From IMG/VR virus record IMGVR_UViG_3300042429_000830, positions 1 through 24,121 of that record: DNA of 24,121 nt; one strand, 5' to 3'. The notes below the pieces were generated by a model, which worked only from the letters and a program-made list of their open reading frames with translations, ran no database searches and was not told where the DNA came from. Both the position numbers and the translations under genes were made by a program. This DNA comes from a virus. Position 1 is the stretch's first letter. The number at the start of each line of letters is the position of its first letter. Below, in pieces: positions 7,287 to 15,735 of this stretch.

Positions 7287-9779
7287 TTATAAACTTTTAA
7301 TTTCTTTTTCTAATTTTTTATTTTCTAATTCAATTTTTTTTAATTTTTCAGCATCTATTTCAGATTGTAAACTATTATTTTGTTTTAATTTTTCAAGTTC
7401 AAGTAAATCATTTTCTTTGTTTTCATTAATATCATTAAGCATTGCAAACCTAGAAGAACTTATTTCTGCTGCTCTTAAAGTAGTAGCATTTTTATCATCT
7501 GCCATTTGTTTTTGAAACTGCATTCTTTGTTGCTCTACTTGCATTTGCATTTGTTGCATTTGCATTTGTTGTTCTTGTTGTTGTTGAACTGCTTGCTCAT
7601 CTCTCTTAATCTTATCTTCTTGAAGTCTATTTATAACATTTTTAATTTCTGTTGCATTTTCAGAAGTTAAAATTTCAGGAACTATTCTTAAGTCTCCACC
7701 TGAATTTTGTATAAGTGGTTGGATTAATCCTTTTAACTCATTGATTACCTGTGTATCTTTAAGTGTATTTGTAATATATACTTTATAGTTATAATTAGCA
7801 AAATCAACTAATTCTGTATTTAATGTAGCTACACTTAGATCTGATAAAATATAAGAAGCTTTTAATGGGTTATCTTTATATATTACTTTACAAATTTCTA
7901 TAAAGTTTTCAGTAGTTCTTTCTTTTACATAATTATGCATATAGAACCACTTTTCTGTTTGATTAGAAGATTGTATAATATTTTGTTGATTATTACCTAT
8001 AGATTCATAAGGAGATTGCATTCCTAGTCTGTTAGGATTATAACTCATAGCTTGAGTCATTTTTCTTTCAATATAATCTAACAAGTTTATTTTTTGTGCA
8101 ATGTCTTGAGTATGAGATAGATTTATACTTTTCCAATACTGAGGGTCAATACCCATGCTTCTTAAATCCCCATCTTTTGAAGCACTAATTAAAGCTACTT
8201 TAAATTTCTTAATATATGTCATCCATTGTGTAGGAGTAAGGTCTTTAGGTATTTGCTCTTGTAAACCTAATAGTATATTACCTATATCAGTTTTCATAAT
8301 CTCTATAATTTGATTTACAATCACATTATAAAGAAACTGCCAAGGTTTTCCTAAATCTGCAATAGATATTGGTGCAGAGTTTCTTGCAGAGTAAACTGTT
8401 CCTGTATAAGGGCCTCTTATTTGAAAAGGATTATCAATATCTCTATATTGATTAGGAATAGGTTCAATTTTCAAATAAATCTTAGGATTGGTAAAAATCT
8501 TATAACCATGCCAATATTCTGGTATCCATAAAATTTCTTGTTTAATATCTGTAGCTTTATTAAATACATAAGTCTCATCAGCAATACTTTTTTCTAAAGT
8601 ATTGTTTTCATTTAATCTATAAATATATTTAATTTTTTTCAAAGTCTTCCATACAATATGGGTTACTCTAAGTCTTCTAGTTTTATAATTATCATTATAA
8701 TCATCTTGCCAAGGATCTGCCCAAATAGGTGTATTTTCTGAATTTACACCATCCATAAGAGCATTAGGAATTACTTCCCATACTTTAGAATCTGAAGGAG
8801 AGTTTAAAGTAGATTCATATTTATCTAAAACTTCTCTTTCTTCCTCAGTAATAATATTACCAAAATGTTGGTATATTTCATAAATACTTAAATACTCATC
8901 ATAAGTACACCAATCTGCTTCGTCAAGATAATCAATATCTTTAGATTTAGAATAGTTAAAATATAATGGATTACAAGCTTTAATAATAGGTTTACCATTC
9001 CATTCTCCAGTCCAATAAATTTCTTCTCCTGTAATAATTACATCTTTCCAACCTTTATCAAATATACCTTTTAATCTATCTGTTCTTATATGATATTGTA
9101 AAATTTCATCTGTTAGTTTTTCTTCAGGCAATTTAAAATGATTTGCCATGTAAGTCTCTACCTCTACAGGAGTTATTCTTTGTAAGGTTTGCTCTATTTG
9201 AGCATCTAGACTTTGTTGTAATTCTTCTAGTTTTTTTAAATATTCAGGATCTAATGTAGGGTCCATATTAGCCCTAGCCTCTTGAATTTTTTTAGCATTA
9301 TCTGCTTTTATCTTTGTTAGTAATTGTTCTTTTACTATTTTTGAAGTATTTTCTATTAATAACTCTTTGCGAGTTCTTTGTCTAACAGCCTCACTATTAG
9401 AACTAGTTGTAACTACTCTTAAATTAAAAGGTCTTTTAATTTCTTCTCCTTCTAAATCATTTAACACATTTTGTAGTATAGGGAAATGAATATAGTCACT
9501 TTGGTTAAATTCCATTTCTGGAATTTCAACTCCTAGTTCTGTAGAAATAACTTTACCAGTATCTAAGTAACTATCAAAGTCCATTCTACCATTAAATAAC
9601 TCATAGTTTACTTTGAACTTTTCTTTTCTTTCATTATAGAAATTATATTGGTTAGCAAAAAAATCCATTTTTGCTCTAGCCCATTCATAATTATTTGCTA
9701 TCTTTTTTTTATAAGAATATCTATCAGTGCCTACTTGAGACAAAAGTACATCACTGACATAATTTTCATTTACTACCAT
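7287..9779 (-). CDS. Portal protein (830 aa, crAss-like size)
   Basis: 830 aa, encoded directly after TerL and before the scaffold and capsid genes. Portals of crAss-like phages are unusually large (around 800 aa), which fits. It would form the dodecameric DNA entry ring at one capsid vertex. Visible parts: a helical N-terminus, a central mixed region with aromatic motifs (WIPEYWHGYKIFTNPKIYLK), a long helical region, and a low-complexity Gln/Met-rich coiled coil at about residues 725-760 (repeats of QQ, QM, QMQ) before a charged helical tail. These could be the portal barrel and its internal extension. A TAATTTTG promoter box lies just upstream in the short gap after TerL. The main uncertainty is that I identify it by position, length and resemblance rather than by a diagnostic motif. 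Confidence 0.75.
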   Translation of the reverse strand: MVVNENYVSDVLLSQVGTDRYSYKKKIANNYEWARAKMDFFANQYNFYNERKEKFKVNYELFNGRMDFDSYLDTGKVISTELGVEIPEMEFNQSDYIHFPILQNVLNDLEGEEIKRPFNLRVVTTSSNSEAVRQRTRKELLIENTSKIVKEQLLTKIKADNAKKIQEARANMDPTLDPEYLKKLEELQQSLDAQIEQTLQRITPVEVETYMANHFKLPEEKLTDEILQYHIRTDRLKGIFDKGWKDVIITGEEIYWTGEWNGKPIIKACNPLYFNYSKSKDIDYLDEADWCTYDEYLSIYEIYQHFGNIITEEEREVLDKYESTLNSPSDSKVWEVIPNALMDGVNSENTPIWADPWQDDYNDNYKTRRLRVTHIVWKTLKKIKYIYRLNENNTLEKSIADETYVFNKATDIKQEILWIPEYWHGYKIFTNPKIYLKIEPIPNQYRDIDNPFQIRGPYTGTVYSARNSAPISIADLGKPWQFLYNVIVNQIIEIMKTDIGNILLGLQEQIPKDLTPTQWMTYIKKFKVALISASKDGDLRSMGIDPQYWKSINLSHTQDIAQKINLLDYIERKMTQAMSYNPNRLGMQSPYESIGNNQQNIIQSSNQTEKWFYMHNYVKERTTENFIEICKVIYKDNPLKASYILSDLSVATLNTELVDFANYNYKVYITNTLKDTQVINELKGLIQPLIQNSGGDLRIVPEILTSENATEIKNVINRLQEDKIKRDEQAVQQQQEQQMQMQQMQMQVEQQRMQFQKQMADDKNATTLRAAEISSSRFAMLNDINENKENDLLELEKLKQNNSLQSEIDAEKLKKIELENKKLEKEIKSL

Positions 9780-9798
9780 GTAATAATAATTTAATCTA

Positions 9799-9806
9799 CA
9801 AAATTA
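9799..9806 (-). promoter_or_regulatory. TAnnTTTG promoter box (TAATTTTG) for the portal gene
   Basis: An exact TAnnTTTG match on the minus strand, in the 35-base gap between the TerL stop and the portal ATG, 20 bases before the start codon. The predicted leader would be only about a dozen bases. It may allow portal and head genes to be expressed independently of the packaging genes. Confidence 0.45.
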
Positions 9807-9814
9807 AAAAAAAA

Positions 9815-12121
9815 TTAATAATTTATTAAAAGTTTATTTTTGAGCCTGTTATTATGCAATTCTTGATAAAAATCTAAACTAGTTTTTTTAACAATATTTT
9901 CTGTTTCCTTAATAACCAATTCTTTATCTTGTTCAATCCAAAGCATTAGTAATAAAAAAGCAGACACCCTGTCAAAGTTTCCTTTATCATTATATTGTAT
10001 AAGTTCTTCTAATAACAAGTCATCTTTAATTGTATCTAAGTTTCTGACAATTATTTCTCTATTAGTTCCATCTAATAACTCTTCAACATATTTCTTTTTT
10101 TCTTCTAACAACCATTGTTGTGCTAATCTTAAAGCATATTGTTTTAAAGGATTAGTCATAGGTACTCCTACATCATACTTCATTGTAGGGTCTTTTACAG
10201 CCTTTTCAATAATTTGTTTAGGTGTAGGGGCAAGTATATGATAGTTGCCTGTACGCATACAATAATTCTTAAAGTCAATAATGTTATTTTCAAACATTAC
10301 CTGTGCATTAAAATACTTAGCTGCTAAAACACATTGTAAATGAATATCTTCTGGCATATCATACCTTCCTACCCACCAAGCTACTAGTTCATTACCATTA
10401 CCATCTATTGTGTTATTAGATTTATAAACATATATAGCAGCCAATGATGTACCACCGCCCTCATCTTTAATAGGGTCATAAATTATTTTATATAAATTAG
10501 TAGGAATTAATCCTGCAGGTGGGTGTTCATAAAATTCCCAAGCACTTTGTAAGTTAGATTTTTGGTCATGAGGGAATCTATCAATAGGTTTTAAATCTGG
10601 ATTAGCTTTAAACTTTACTCCAAAAATATAATCTTTATCAGGAATTATATTTCCAATTGTTCTTAAATGTTTTTTGTATTGGTACTTATCATTATTTGCT
10701 TGGACTTCTCTGAGCATAGCAATAGGAAACTTATTACCTGTCCTAGATAAAAACATTTCTGAAGGCTTAATAGGCCTAGACATTATTAATTCATCATAAG
10801 CTACAGTATTATTAGCTCTTTTAGCTTTTTCTCTTTCATAATACTCATACTCTAATGCTTTTTCTATATTAGTATTTCCATTCTTATCTTTAAACATTTC
10901 ATTCGTATAATAAGCTGGTAAGAAAAATCCTATTTTATTTCTACCCTCATAAATATCATTAAAACTTAAAAAATCATAAGCTTCAGGATCTCTAAATATA
11001 ATCTCTGTTTCAATAACTTTGTCAACATCCCCTGATGTACCAATGTATAAAGAAGATCCAAATTTACCTGTACCCAAGTCTTGTGTGGATCTATTAGCTC
11101 CATGTATTGTAAGTAAACTGTCTTCCAAACCTACCTCTTCTATTACTATTACAGTATAACGCCCTCCAACAGCAGCTTGTTTATTTTCTTTAAAAGTCTC
11201 ATGTTTTAATAATGTTCCTGTACCTACAACTTTTGTAGTGTTTCCAATTTTTTTCTCATAATGAAATCTATATGGATTTTTAGAATTACCTACTTTTAAT
11301 GTTCCAGAACTTTGTCTAGAAAAAGGTGGAGGAAACATTTCTCTACCATCTGAGTATTCTCCTGGTAAATTATCTAGAGAATCTTTAAATTTATCTAGTA
11401 AATCTGAAGATTTAGATGCAACAGGTGCTCCACAAAATATTTCTACTTTATTTCTTTTAGCTAAAAAGTCTTCTATACTTTTTGCTCCATCTGTCAAATA
11501 CTCATGTTCTAATATAGCTGATGCCATAAAAGATTTACCACCCCCTCTAGATCCAAACAAGAATAAATTAGTAGAGTAGTTATCATATAAAGGTATACCT
11601 AAAGGCTCTTTATGTGTAGAGTTTAAACATTCTAAAGGATCTATATATTCTTTTAATGTACCATTTTCTTTATAACAATCTTCTGTTAAAGTCTCTAGTA
11701 AATGTAAAGGAATGTCAGCATTATTAGGATGCTTTAATTTTTGCTCTTTTAAATAAACTGTATAGTTAGAAGTATAATTAGGATCATTTTTAAATCCACT
11801 AAATCCTCTAGCTATAAACCATAAGTTCATTATAGTATAATTAATATCCCAAAGAAAAGGCCTAGATTTAATCCTTTGTTTTTTTATTGTAACCATCATT
11901 GTATGATAGTTAATAAAGTAATATAGTTGAGGAGGAATAAATCTATATCTTAATCCTTGGCTAGTTTCTTCTTTTCCCCAATAACCATAAATTAACCTAT
12001 TTAACTCCTCTGTCCAATATATTTCATAAGCAGAACTATTAGGATGTAAGTTAGGATGGGTTTTAATAAAATCTGAATTATTCTCTATTATAGGGAATAA
12101 TAAATCTGTATTTATTGTCAT
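9815..12121 (-). CDS. terL: Terminase large subunit (ATPase and nuclease)
   Basis: 768 aa packaging motor. The ATPase domain has a Walker A GSRGGGKS at residues 190-197, a Walker B VIVIEEVG at 324-331 with catalytic Glu 328/329, and a coupling motif YIGTSGD at about 359-365. The C-terminal RNase H-fold nuclease has the expected acidic triad: Asp549 in IIYDPIKDEGGG, Glu611 in VMFENN and Asp717 in NFDRVSAFLL. The protein hydrolyses ATP to drive DNA into the prohead through the portal and cuts concatemers. Its start overlaps the stop of the 85-aa gene upstream by four bases. No classical small terminase is recognisable; the 178-aa protein at 12879-13415 is one candidate. The N-terminal 180 residues are an extension of unknown role. 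Confidence 0.95.
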   Translation of the reverse strand: MTINTDLLFPIIENNSDFIKTHPNLHPNSSAYEIYWTEELNRLIYGYWGKEETSQGLRYRFIPPQLYYFINYHTMMVTIKKQRIKSRPFLWDINYTIMNLWFIARGFSGFKNDPNYTSNYTVYLKEQKLKHPNNADIPLHLLETLTEDCYKENGTLKEYIDPLECLNSTHKEPLGIPLYDNYSTNLFLFGSRGGGKSFMASAILEHEYLTDGAKSIEDFLAKRNKVEIFCGAPVASKSSDLLDKFKDSLDNLPGEYSDGREMFPPPFSRQSSGTLKVGNSKNPYRFHYEKKIGNTTKVVGTGTLLKHETFKENKQAAVGGRYTVIVIEEVGLEDSLLTIHGANRSTQDLGTGKFGSSLYIGTSGDVDKVIETEIIFRDPEAYDFLSFNDIYEGRNKIGFFLPAYYTNEMFKDKNGNTNIEKALEYEYYEREKAKRANNTVAYDELIMSRPIKPSEMFLSRTGNKFPIAMLREVQANNDKYQYKKHLRTIGNIIPDKDYIFGVKFKANPDLKPIDRFPHDQKSNLQSAWEFYEHPPAGLIPTNLYKIIYDPIKDEGGGTSLAAIYVYKSNNTIDGNGNELVAWWVGRYDMPEDIHLQCVLAAKYFNAQVMFENNIIDFKNYCMRTGNYHILAPTPKQIIEKAVKDPTMKYDVGVPMTNPLKQYALRLAQQWLLEEKKKYVEELLDGTNREIIVRNLDTIKDDLLLEELIQYNDKGNFDRVSAFLLLMLWIEQDKELVIKETENIVKKTSLDFYQELHNNRLKNKLLINY

Positions 12122-12375
12122 TCTTTAGGAGGTCCAGGTTTTATATCTTTTCTTTTACTTGTATCTGAAGGGTGGTCATTAATTCCTTTTAGAAGATTAT
12201 CTATAGTAGAATTTAAATCTATTGGAATAAATGTAATTTTTATGGGATCAAAAGCAACATAATTATAATCTTCAAATTCTTTTAAAGCAAGTCTTAAATT
12301 TTTTTTTGTGTCTTTAGCAGAAATATCTCCCTCTACCTCAATAACTTTATCTTCGGTATCAATCAATATTATCAT
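12118..12375 (-). CDS. Small hypothetical protein (85 aa) coupled to TerL
   Basis: 85 aa. It begins with a short beta-strand pattern (MIILIDTEDKVIEVEGDI), then an amphipathic helix (KNLRLALKEFEDY), and ends in a hydrophilic Lys/Pro-rich tail (KRKDIKPGPPKE). It is not recognised. It overlaps the TerL start by four bases and the preceding gene by 17, so it is translated in tight coupling with the packaging genes. A packaging accessory role is possible but not shown. Confidence 0.6.
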   Translation of the reverse strand: MIILIDTEDKVIEVEGDISAKDTKKNLRLALKEFEDYNYVAFDPIKITFIPIDLNSTIDNLLKGINDHPSDTSKRKDIKPGPPKE

Positions 12376-12553
12376 CTTTTATATTTAACTCTTCAGCATT
12401 TTTTTTGTCTAGTTCTTCTTGCCAAGCAGCTTGTTGAGCTTTATTATAAGTTTTCATAATACTTGAATACCAAAAATATCTTCCTTCTTTTAAAGAAAAT
12501 CTTTCTCCTGGCTTTGGTTTATTATATTGATTTGGAATGTTCATTGGGTACAT
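12359..12553 (-). CDS. Small hypothetical protein (64 aa)
   Basis: 64 aa, Tyr/Lys/Asn-rich, with a polar N-terminus (PNQYNKPKPGERFSLKEGRY) and an amphipathic helix ending in acidic residues (WQEELDKKNAEELNIKDDN). A second Met at residue 4 could be the true start. It overlaps the next gene by 17 bases and sits six bases after the SET-domain gene. Not recognised; kept because it fits the continuous overlapping operon. Confidence 0.5.
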   Translation of the reverse strand: MYPMNIPNQYNKPKPGERFSLKEGRYFWYSSIMKTYNKAQQAAWQEELDKKNAEELNIKDDNID

Positions 12554-12559
12554 AATATG

Positions 12560-12874
12560 TTATTTAATGTTACAAATATATTTATTATAATCTAATACTA
12601 GTTCTTCATCTACTTCGATATTTTTTAAAGTATATAAATAAACTAAATCACCTTTTTCAACAAAGGTACAATTCTCTTCTTTAGAATGGTTAATAAATCC
12701 CCCTAAAGGTAATCTAATTAATTCATTATCAACTAACTTATGAGAGACTCCTAAATTAGTATCTTTTGCTATTTCTTCACCAGCAAATAAACCATTTCCT
12801 TCTATATCACTAAAGCCTATAAATAATTCTTTTGGTAAAGGTCTGTATGTATAATTTTTTGGAAGTTTGCTCAT
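12560..12874 (-). CDS. Small SET-domain protein (putative lysine methyltransferase)
   Basis: 104 aa, essentially a minimal SET domain. Visible hallmarks in order: GNGLFA (residues 26-31, cf. G-x-G-L-F/Y-A), FINHS with NHS at 62-64 and NC at 68-69 (the NHSxxxNC pseudoknot motif that binds S-adenosylmethionine), and IEVDEELVLDY (86-96, cf. I..GEEL..DY). SET proteins transfer a methyl group from SAM to lysine side chains. The pre-SET and post-SET cysteine clusters of eukaryotic enzymes are absent, as in other minimal viral or bacterial forms. It lies in the packaging operon, six bases ahead of the 64-aa gene. The substrate is unknown; a virion or host DNA-binding protein, such as the HU-like protein nearby, would be logical but is speculation. 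Confidence 0.75.
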   Translation of the reverse strand: MSKLPKNYTYRPLPKELFIGFSDIEGNGLFAGEEIAKDTNLGVSHKLVDNELIRLPLGGFINHSKEENCTFVEKGDLVYLYTLKNIEVDEELVLDYNKYICNIK

Positions 12875-12878
12875 ATTA

Positions 12879-13415
12879 TTAGTTTAATAGTTTTTCAGTA
12901 AATGATTCTTCTCTACCACCTCTAGCTCTAGTTTCAATATTTTCTGTTTGATACTCTTTATAAATTTTACCAAATGCTTCCCATATTGCTTTAGATTCTT
13001 TTAACATTTTATCTAACATTTCAAATGTCCTTTCATTATAAGTTTGTTTTTCAATAAACTTATTTCTTTCCTCTATCTTATCTTGCCAAGTCTTTAATTC
13101 TCTTTGTATCTTAGTTAAAACTACTTTAGGATACTGCTGAATTAAATCTTCATATTTACTAAAATCAAACTTCTCATCTTCTAAGTAGTAAAGCTTAATG
13201 TCTTCTTCTCTTTCATCTTTTCTTAATCTAATCTTTGGACTATTAATATCACATAAAAGAAATATAGCCCACATAATTTTAGAAGTTCTAGTTTTTTCTC
13301 TACTACTTTTATAAAATGTTCTATAAGGTTCTGCATGCATAAACTCTGGGTTTACTTCCCAAAATTTACTAGCATTTTTTATATAATCAAAATTCTGCAT
13401 CAAATAATAATCCAT
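12879..13415 (-). CDS. Helical packaging-cluster protein (178 aa)
   Basis: 178 aa, strongly helical and charged. It has a conserved-looking core (REKTRTSKIMWAIFLLCDIN then SPKIRLRKDEREEDIKLYYL) followed by long amphipathic helices to the C-terminus. I recall similar proteins near terminase genes of Bacteroidota phages without an assigned function. It overlaps the upstream SET-like gene by 29 bases. Because no small terminase is recognisable and this helical protein lies close before TerL, a DNA-recognition or packaging-adaptor role is a reasonable guess, nothing more. Confidence 0.6.
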   Translation of the reverse strand: MDYYLMQNFDYIKNASKFWEVNPEFMHAEPYRTFYKSSREKTRTSKIMWAIFLLCDINSPKIRLRKDEREEDIKLYYLEDEKFDFSKYEDLIQQYPKVVLTKIQRELKTWQDKIEERNKFIEKQTYNERTFEMLDKMLKESKAIWEAFGKIYKEYQTENIETRARGGREESFTEKLLN

Positions 13416-13794
13416 CGTCTGTGTTTTTATTATTATATAAATATAAATTTTTTGTATTTACTCTTTCTCCTGTTTCTATATCTGTAAACTCTTTTACTAT
13501 AACTTCCTCAGTATCATAATAGTTTCTCTTTATTTCATCCCCTGCTTTAATTTTTCTAGTTGCTACTAAGTAATGACCATTTACTTTAACATTAGGATCA
13601 AAAGAATGCTTAATATATTTTACAATAGGGTCTATTACATGATAATTATCTTCTAGTTGTATTGTGTATTGGGTAGGTACTTTGGATTCTTCACAACAAA
13701 TAAATAAAATACTTTCTCCTACAAAAAAATCTTTATCAGAGATAACTACTTTTAATCTATTTTTTTGTATTATTTTAAAATTATTATTATTCAT
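13387..13794 (-). CDS. Second, divergent SET-like protein (135 aa)
   Basis: 135 aa. Residues 60-71 (YIKHSFDPNVKV) match the SET core NHSxxPN with Lys in place of the usual Asn, and residues 77-96 (VATRKIKAGDEIKRNYYDTE) match the following A.R.I..GEEI..(D/N)Y segment. The N-terminal part has the short strands expected before this core, but no clear GxG motif is seen, so SAM binding and activity are uncertain. It lies two genes upstream of the better SET protein at 12560-12874, separated by the 178-aa gene. It could be an active methyltransferase, or a pseudoenzyme partner or substrate-binding half. It overlaps the ClpP-like gene by eight bases. Confidence 0.55.
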   Translation of the reverse strand: MNNNNFKIIQKNRLKVVISDKDFFVGESILFICCEESKVPTQYTIQLEDNYHVIDPIVKYIKHSFDPNVKVNGHYLVATRKIKAGDEIKRNYYDTEEVIVKEFTDIETGERVNTKNLYLYNNKNTDDGLLFDAEF

Positions 13795-14299
13795 GTATTA
13801 ATCTATCTTTAAAAATTTCTGACAAACTATCATGGTATAAAATTAAATCTTCTCCTTTTAATAATTTTTTTAATTGCTTTTGATCTAATGGTAATTCTAA
13901 CAAAAGGTCTTTAAATTTATTATTTGCTGATCTAAGTTTTAGTTCTTTTTTATCATAAATAGGAGTTTCATTAAGATCTACAAAACAGTCTATTCTTGGG
14001 AAATGAACAATAGCTCTTATTGCTTTATCTAAAAAACAAATAGGAACTGTAGTATTCATTAATAAGAAAAATCCTGAACTTGAACACTCTTCAATAGGAT
14101 AAAGAATTATATCTTCATAATCCTCAATAGCTTTAGTTAAAGGATGTACAAAACTTGTATAACCTCCAGGAGTATTAATAAAAAAGTTAATTGGTAAATC
14201 ATTATTATTTAAAAATGTTATGGCATCATTAATTGCTGATAACTCAAAATCATTGTTAAAAATATAAGTTAATCTTTTATTATCTACAATTAGTTCCAT
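13787..14299 (-). CDS. ClpP-like serine protease, candidate head maturation protease
   Basis: 170 aa with the crotonase/ClpP fold signature. INTPGG (residues 41-46) is the ClpP 'N-S-P-G-G' loop. ECSSSGFFLL (71-80) aligns with the nucleophile segment QAASMGAFLL, making Ser74 the likely nucleophile. AIVHFP (96-101) aligns with MIHQP, making His99 the catalytic histidine. Asp151 in KGEDLILYHDSLSE is in the right region for the third member. Tailed phages often use ClpP-type proteases to process scaffold and capsid proteins inside the prohead. Its place in the packaging/head operon fits that, and no other protease is seen in the head genes here. The Gly-x-Ser context is altered, so activity should not be taken for granted. 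Confidence 0.65.
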   Translation of the reverse strand: MELIVDNKRLTYIFNNDFELSAINDAITFLNNNDLPINFFINTPGGYTSFVHPLTKAIEDYEDIILYPIEECSSSGFFLLMNTTVPICFLDKAIRAIVHFPRIDCFVDLNETPIYDKKELKLRSANNKFKDLLLELPLDQKQLKKLLKGEDLILYHDSLSEIFKDRLIHE

Positions 14300-14308
14300 A
14301 ATAAAGGT

Positions 14309-14638
14309 TTAAGCAATAATTTCTTTTGAAATTCTAAGAGATATAGTAGTACAATTACCATGAACATAAATGAATTTATCTGAAGGAGTTGATAATTCAA
14401 TATTAAAAAATAATTCTTTAGATTCTCCTGGTTCAATTATTGTGCCAGTGTCAATTCCTGAAGGAGTTGTACACCCACAACTTTTAGCTACACTCCTACA
14501 AGTAAATCTAGTAGTGCCAATATTTTTTACCATAGAAGATCCTGAAACAGATTCATTCTTTTTACCAGTAACAGTTACAGTTGATGGTTCAAATACTATT
14601 GTAGTAATATCATTATTTAAGTCTAAGTTATTTTCCAT
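14309..14638 (-). CDS. DUF1573-like immunoglobulin-fold protein (109 aa)
   Basis: 109 aa, all-beta. It contains SCGCTTP at residues 53-59 and IIEPGES at 67-73, the two most recognisable features of the DUF1573 Ig-like family that is common in Bacteroidota. The family's function is not established. Cellular members usually carry a signal peptide; none is visible here, so this copy is probably intracellular or in the virion. It overlaps by 11 bases with the six-Cys gene upstream, so the two are coupled. A beta-sandwich decoration or appendage protein is possible. Confidence 0.65.
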   Translation of the reverse strand: MENNLDLNNDITTIVFEPSTVTVTGKKNESVSGSSMVKNIGTTRFTCRSVAKSCGCTTPSGIDTGTIIEPGESKELFFNIELSTPSDKFIYVHGNCTTISLRISKEIIA

Positions 14639-14948
14639 TTTGTTCTATTATTATGTTATTTTGTGATTTAAAGTTTGACCAACTTTCTTGGTCCATCATA
14701 TCAGGGAAACAAGGGTTATCTACTTTTTTACACCCTGCGGTACCATAATATAAGTCAGGAGTTTCACATCCACATTCTAAACAACTACCATTTACAGTAC
14801 ATTCTTTAGCTGCTTCTGCTCTCCATAACACTTGTTCTTTTTCCCAATCAGGTAAAAAACCTGCCTCCCTGACTTGTGCAGAGAGGAAGTTTTTTACATT
14901 CTTAAAATTAATCTTTGCAGGGTTAGCTGCATTTGGATCTGCAAACAT
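14628..14948 (-). CDS. Six-cysteine small protein (106 aa)
   Basis: 106 aa. Helical N-terminus (residues 12-48), then a cysteine-rich core with Cys at 50, 56, 59, 61, 73 and 80 (EC...CLECGCETPD...GC...PC) and a hydrophilic tail. The spacing suggests a zinc site or a compact disulfide/metal fold. I recall similar small Cys proteins next to DUF1573 genes in Bacteroidota phages, but no function. It overlaps the DUF1573-like gene, so the two probably work together. Confidence 0.6.
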   Translation of the reverse strand: MFADPNAANPAKINFKNVKNFLSAQVREAGFLPDWEKEQVLWRAEAAKECTVNGSCLECGCETPDLYYGTAGCKKVDNPCFPDMMDQESWSNFKSQNNIIIEQNGK

Positions 14949-14957
14949 ATATTTTAT

Positions 14958-15305
14958 TTATGTTAGTTCTAAAATATCCCAATTTTCATCAAAGTCTGAT
15001 TTGGATTTCTTAGAAGACTCTTTTTTATATTCTTCTTTTTCTCCACTTTCATCTTCAGACTCCTCACTCATAAGAGGGTTTTCTTCAAAATACTTTTTCA
15101 TACACTTATATGAACTTTTTTCAATATCATATATGTCAACAGTTAATAGCCAACCATTTGATATTTTTTCAATAGTTTTTGTAATGTCTTCTTTATCATT
15201 ACTTTTAGTCAAAGTGAATGTTTCTTTGTCAGTACTTTTAGACATAGAATATGACTTTTTTTCTACTGCATTTTTTTCTTTTACTACGAACATGTTTCCT
15301 TTCAT
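14958..15305 (-). CDS. Charged Lys/Glu/Ser-rich protein (115 aa)
   Basis: 115 aa, low complexity and very hydrophilic: the first 45 residues alternate K, S, T, D and E, and residues 80-105 are almost entirely E, S, K and D. A short ordered core (GWLLTVDIYDIEKSSYKCMK) lies in the middle. The start at 15305 could instead be Met5. No family recognised. Probably largely disordered. Confidence 0.55.
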   Translation of the reverse strand: MKGNMFVVKEKNAVEKKSYSMSKSTDKETFTLTKSNDKEDITKTIEKISNGWLLTVDIYDIEKSSYKCMKKYFEENPLMSEESEDESGEKEEYKKESSKKSKSDFDENWDILELT

Positions 15306-15309
15306 TTTA

Positions 15310-15735
15310 TTATATATTATGTTTAACGGTTATTATATCTTCTGGGATTAAAAAAGTAAGTTCTAGAGGATCTTCAGTTTCTTCTATTTTATAACAATAA
15401 AAAGAGAATGGCATCATACCTTGTAAATAACTACCAAATACTGGTCTAGCATCTTTGTTTGGATCATTTCCTTCAGGATGCTTGTAACTTACAATAGGTC
15501 TGTCTACAAAATGGTCTGAAACAGATACTATATCTCCTAGAGAATAAGCAGAGTTTAAACCTGTCTTTAATACTTTAAAAGCATTTTTAATTTCTGTAGC
15601 TTGCTTTTCAATTCCAATTAGTTTTGAAGCTAATTCACTTTTGTAAGCATAGCACTGGATTAAGACATGCTTTTCTTTTTCAATGTTAAAATTGAAATCT
15701 GGAATACTTTTTTCTTTAAATTCTTTTACAGTCAT
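15310..15735 (-). CDS. Hypothetical protein (141 aa)
   Basis: 141 aa, not recognised. An N-terminal helix-rich half (residues 20-60) is followed by a strand-rich half ending EDPLELTFLIPEDIITVKHN. No membrane segment, cysteine cluster or catalytic signature. Its start overlaps the stop of the HU-like gene by four bases, so it is part of the same operon. Confidence 0.6.
   Translation of the reverse strand: MTVKEFKEKSIPDFNFNIEKEKHVLIQCYAYKSELASKLIGIEKQATEIKNAFKVLKTGLNSAYSLGDIVSVSDHFVDRPIVSYKHPEGNDPNKDARPVFGSYLQGMMPFSFYCYKIEETEDPLELTFLIPEDIITVKHNI

Noticed and set aside
7520-7620. Short repeated units (TTGCATTTG, TTGTTG) resembling a repeat array
   Set aside because: They are codons of the Gln/Met-rich coiled coil of the portal gene; no spacers or conserved repeat unit as in CRISPR.
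15001-15351. Plus-strand 116-aa frame opposite the charged protein gene
   Set aside because: Its Ser/Phe-rich sequence is what the complement of Lys/Glu-rich codons gives; the minus-strand genes form a continuous coupled operon.
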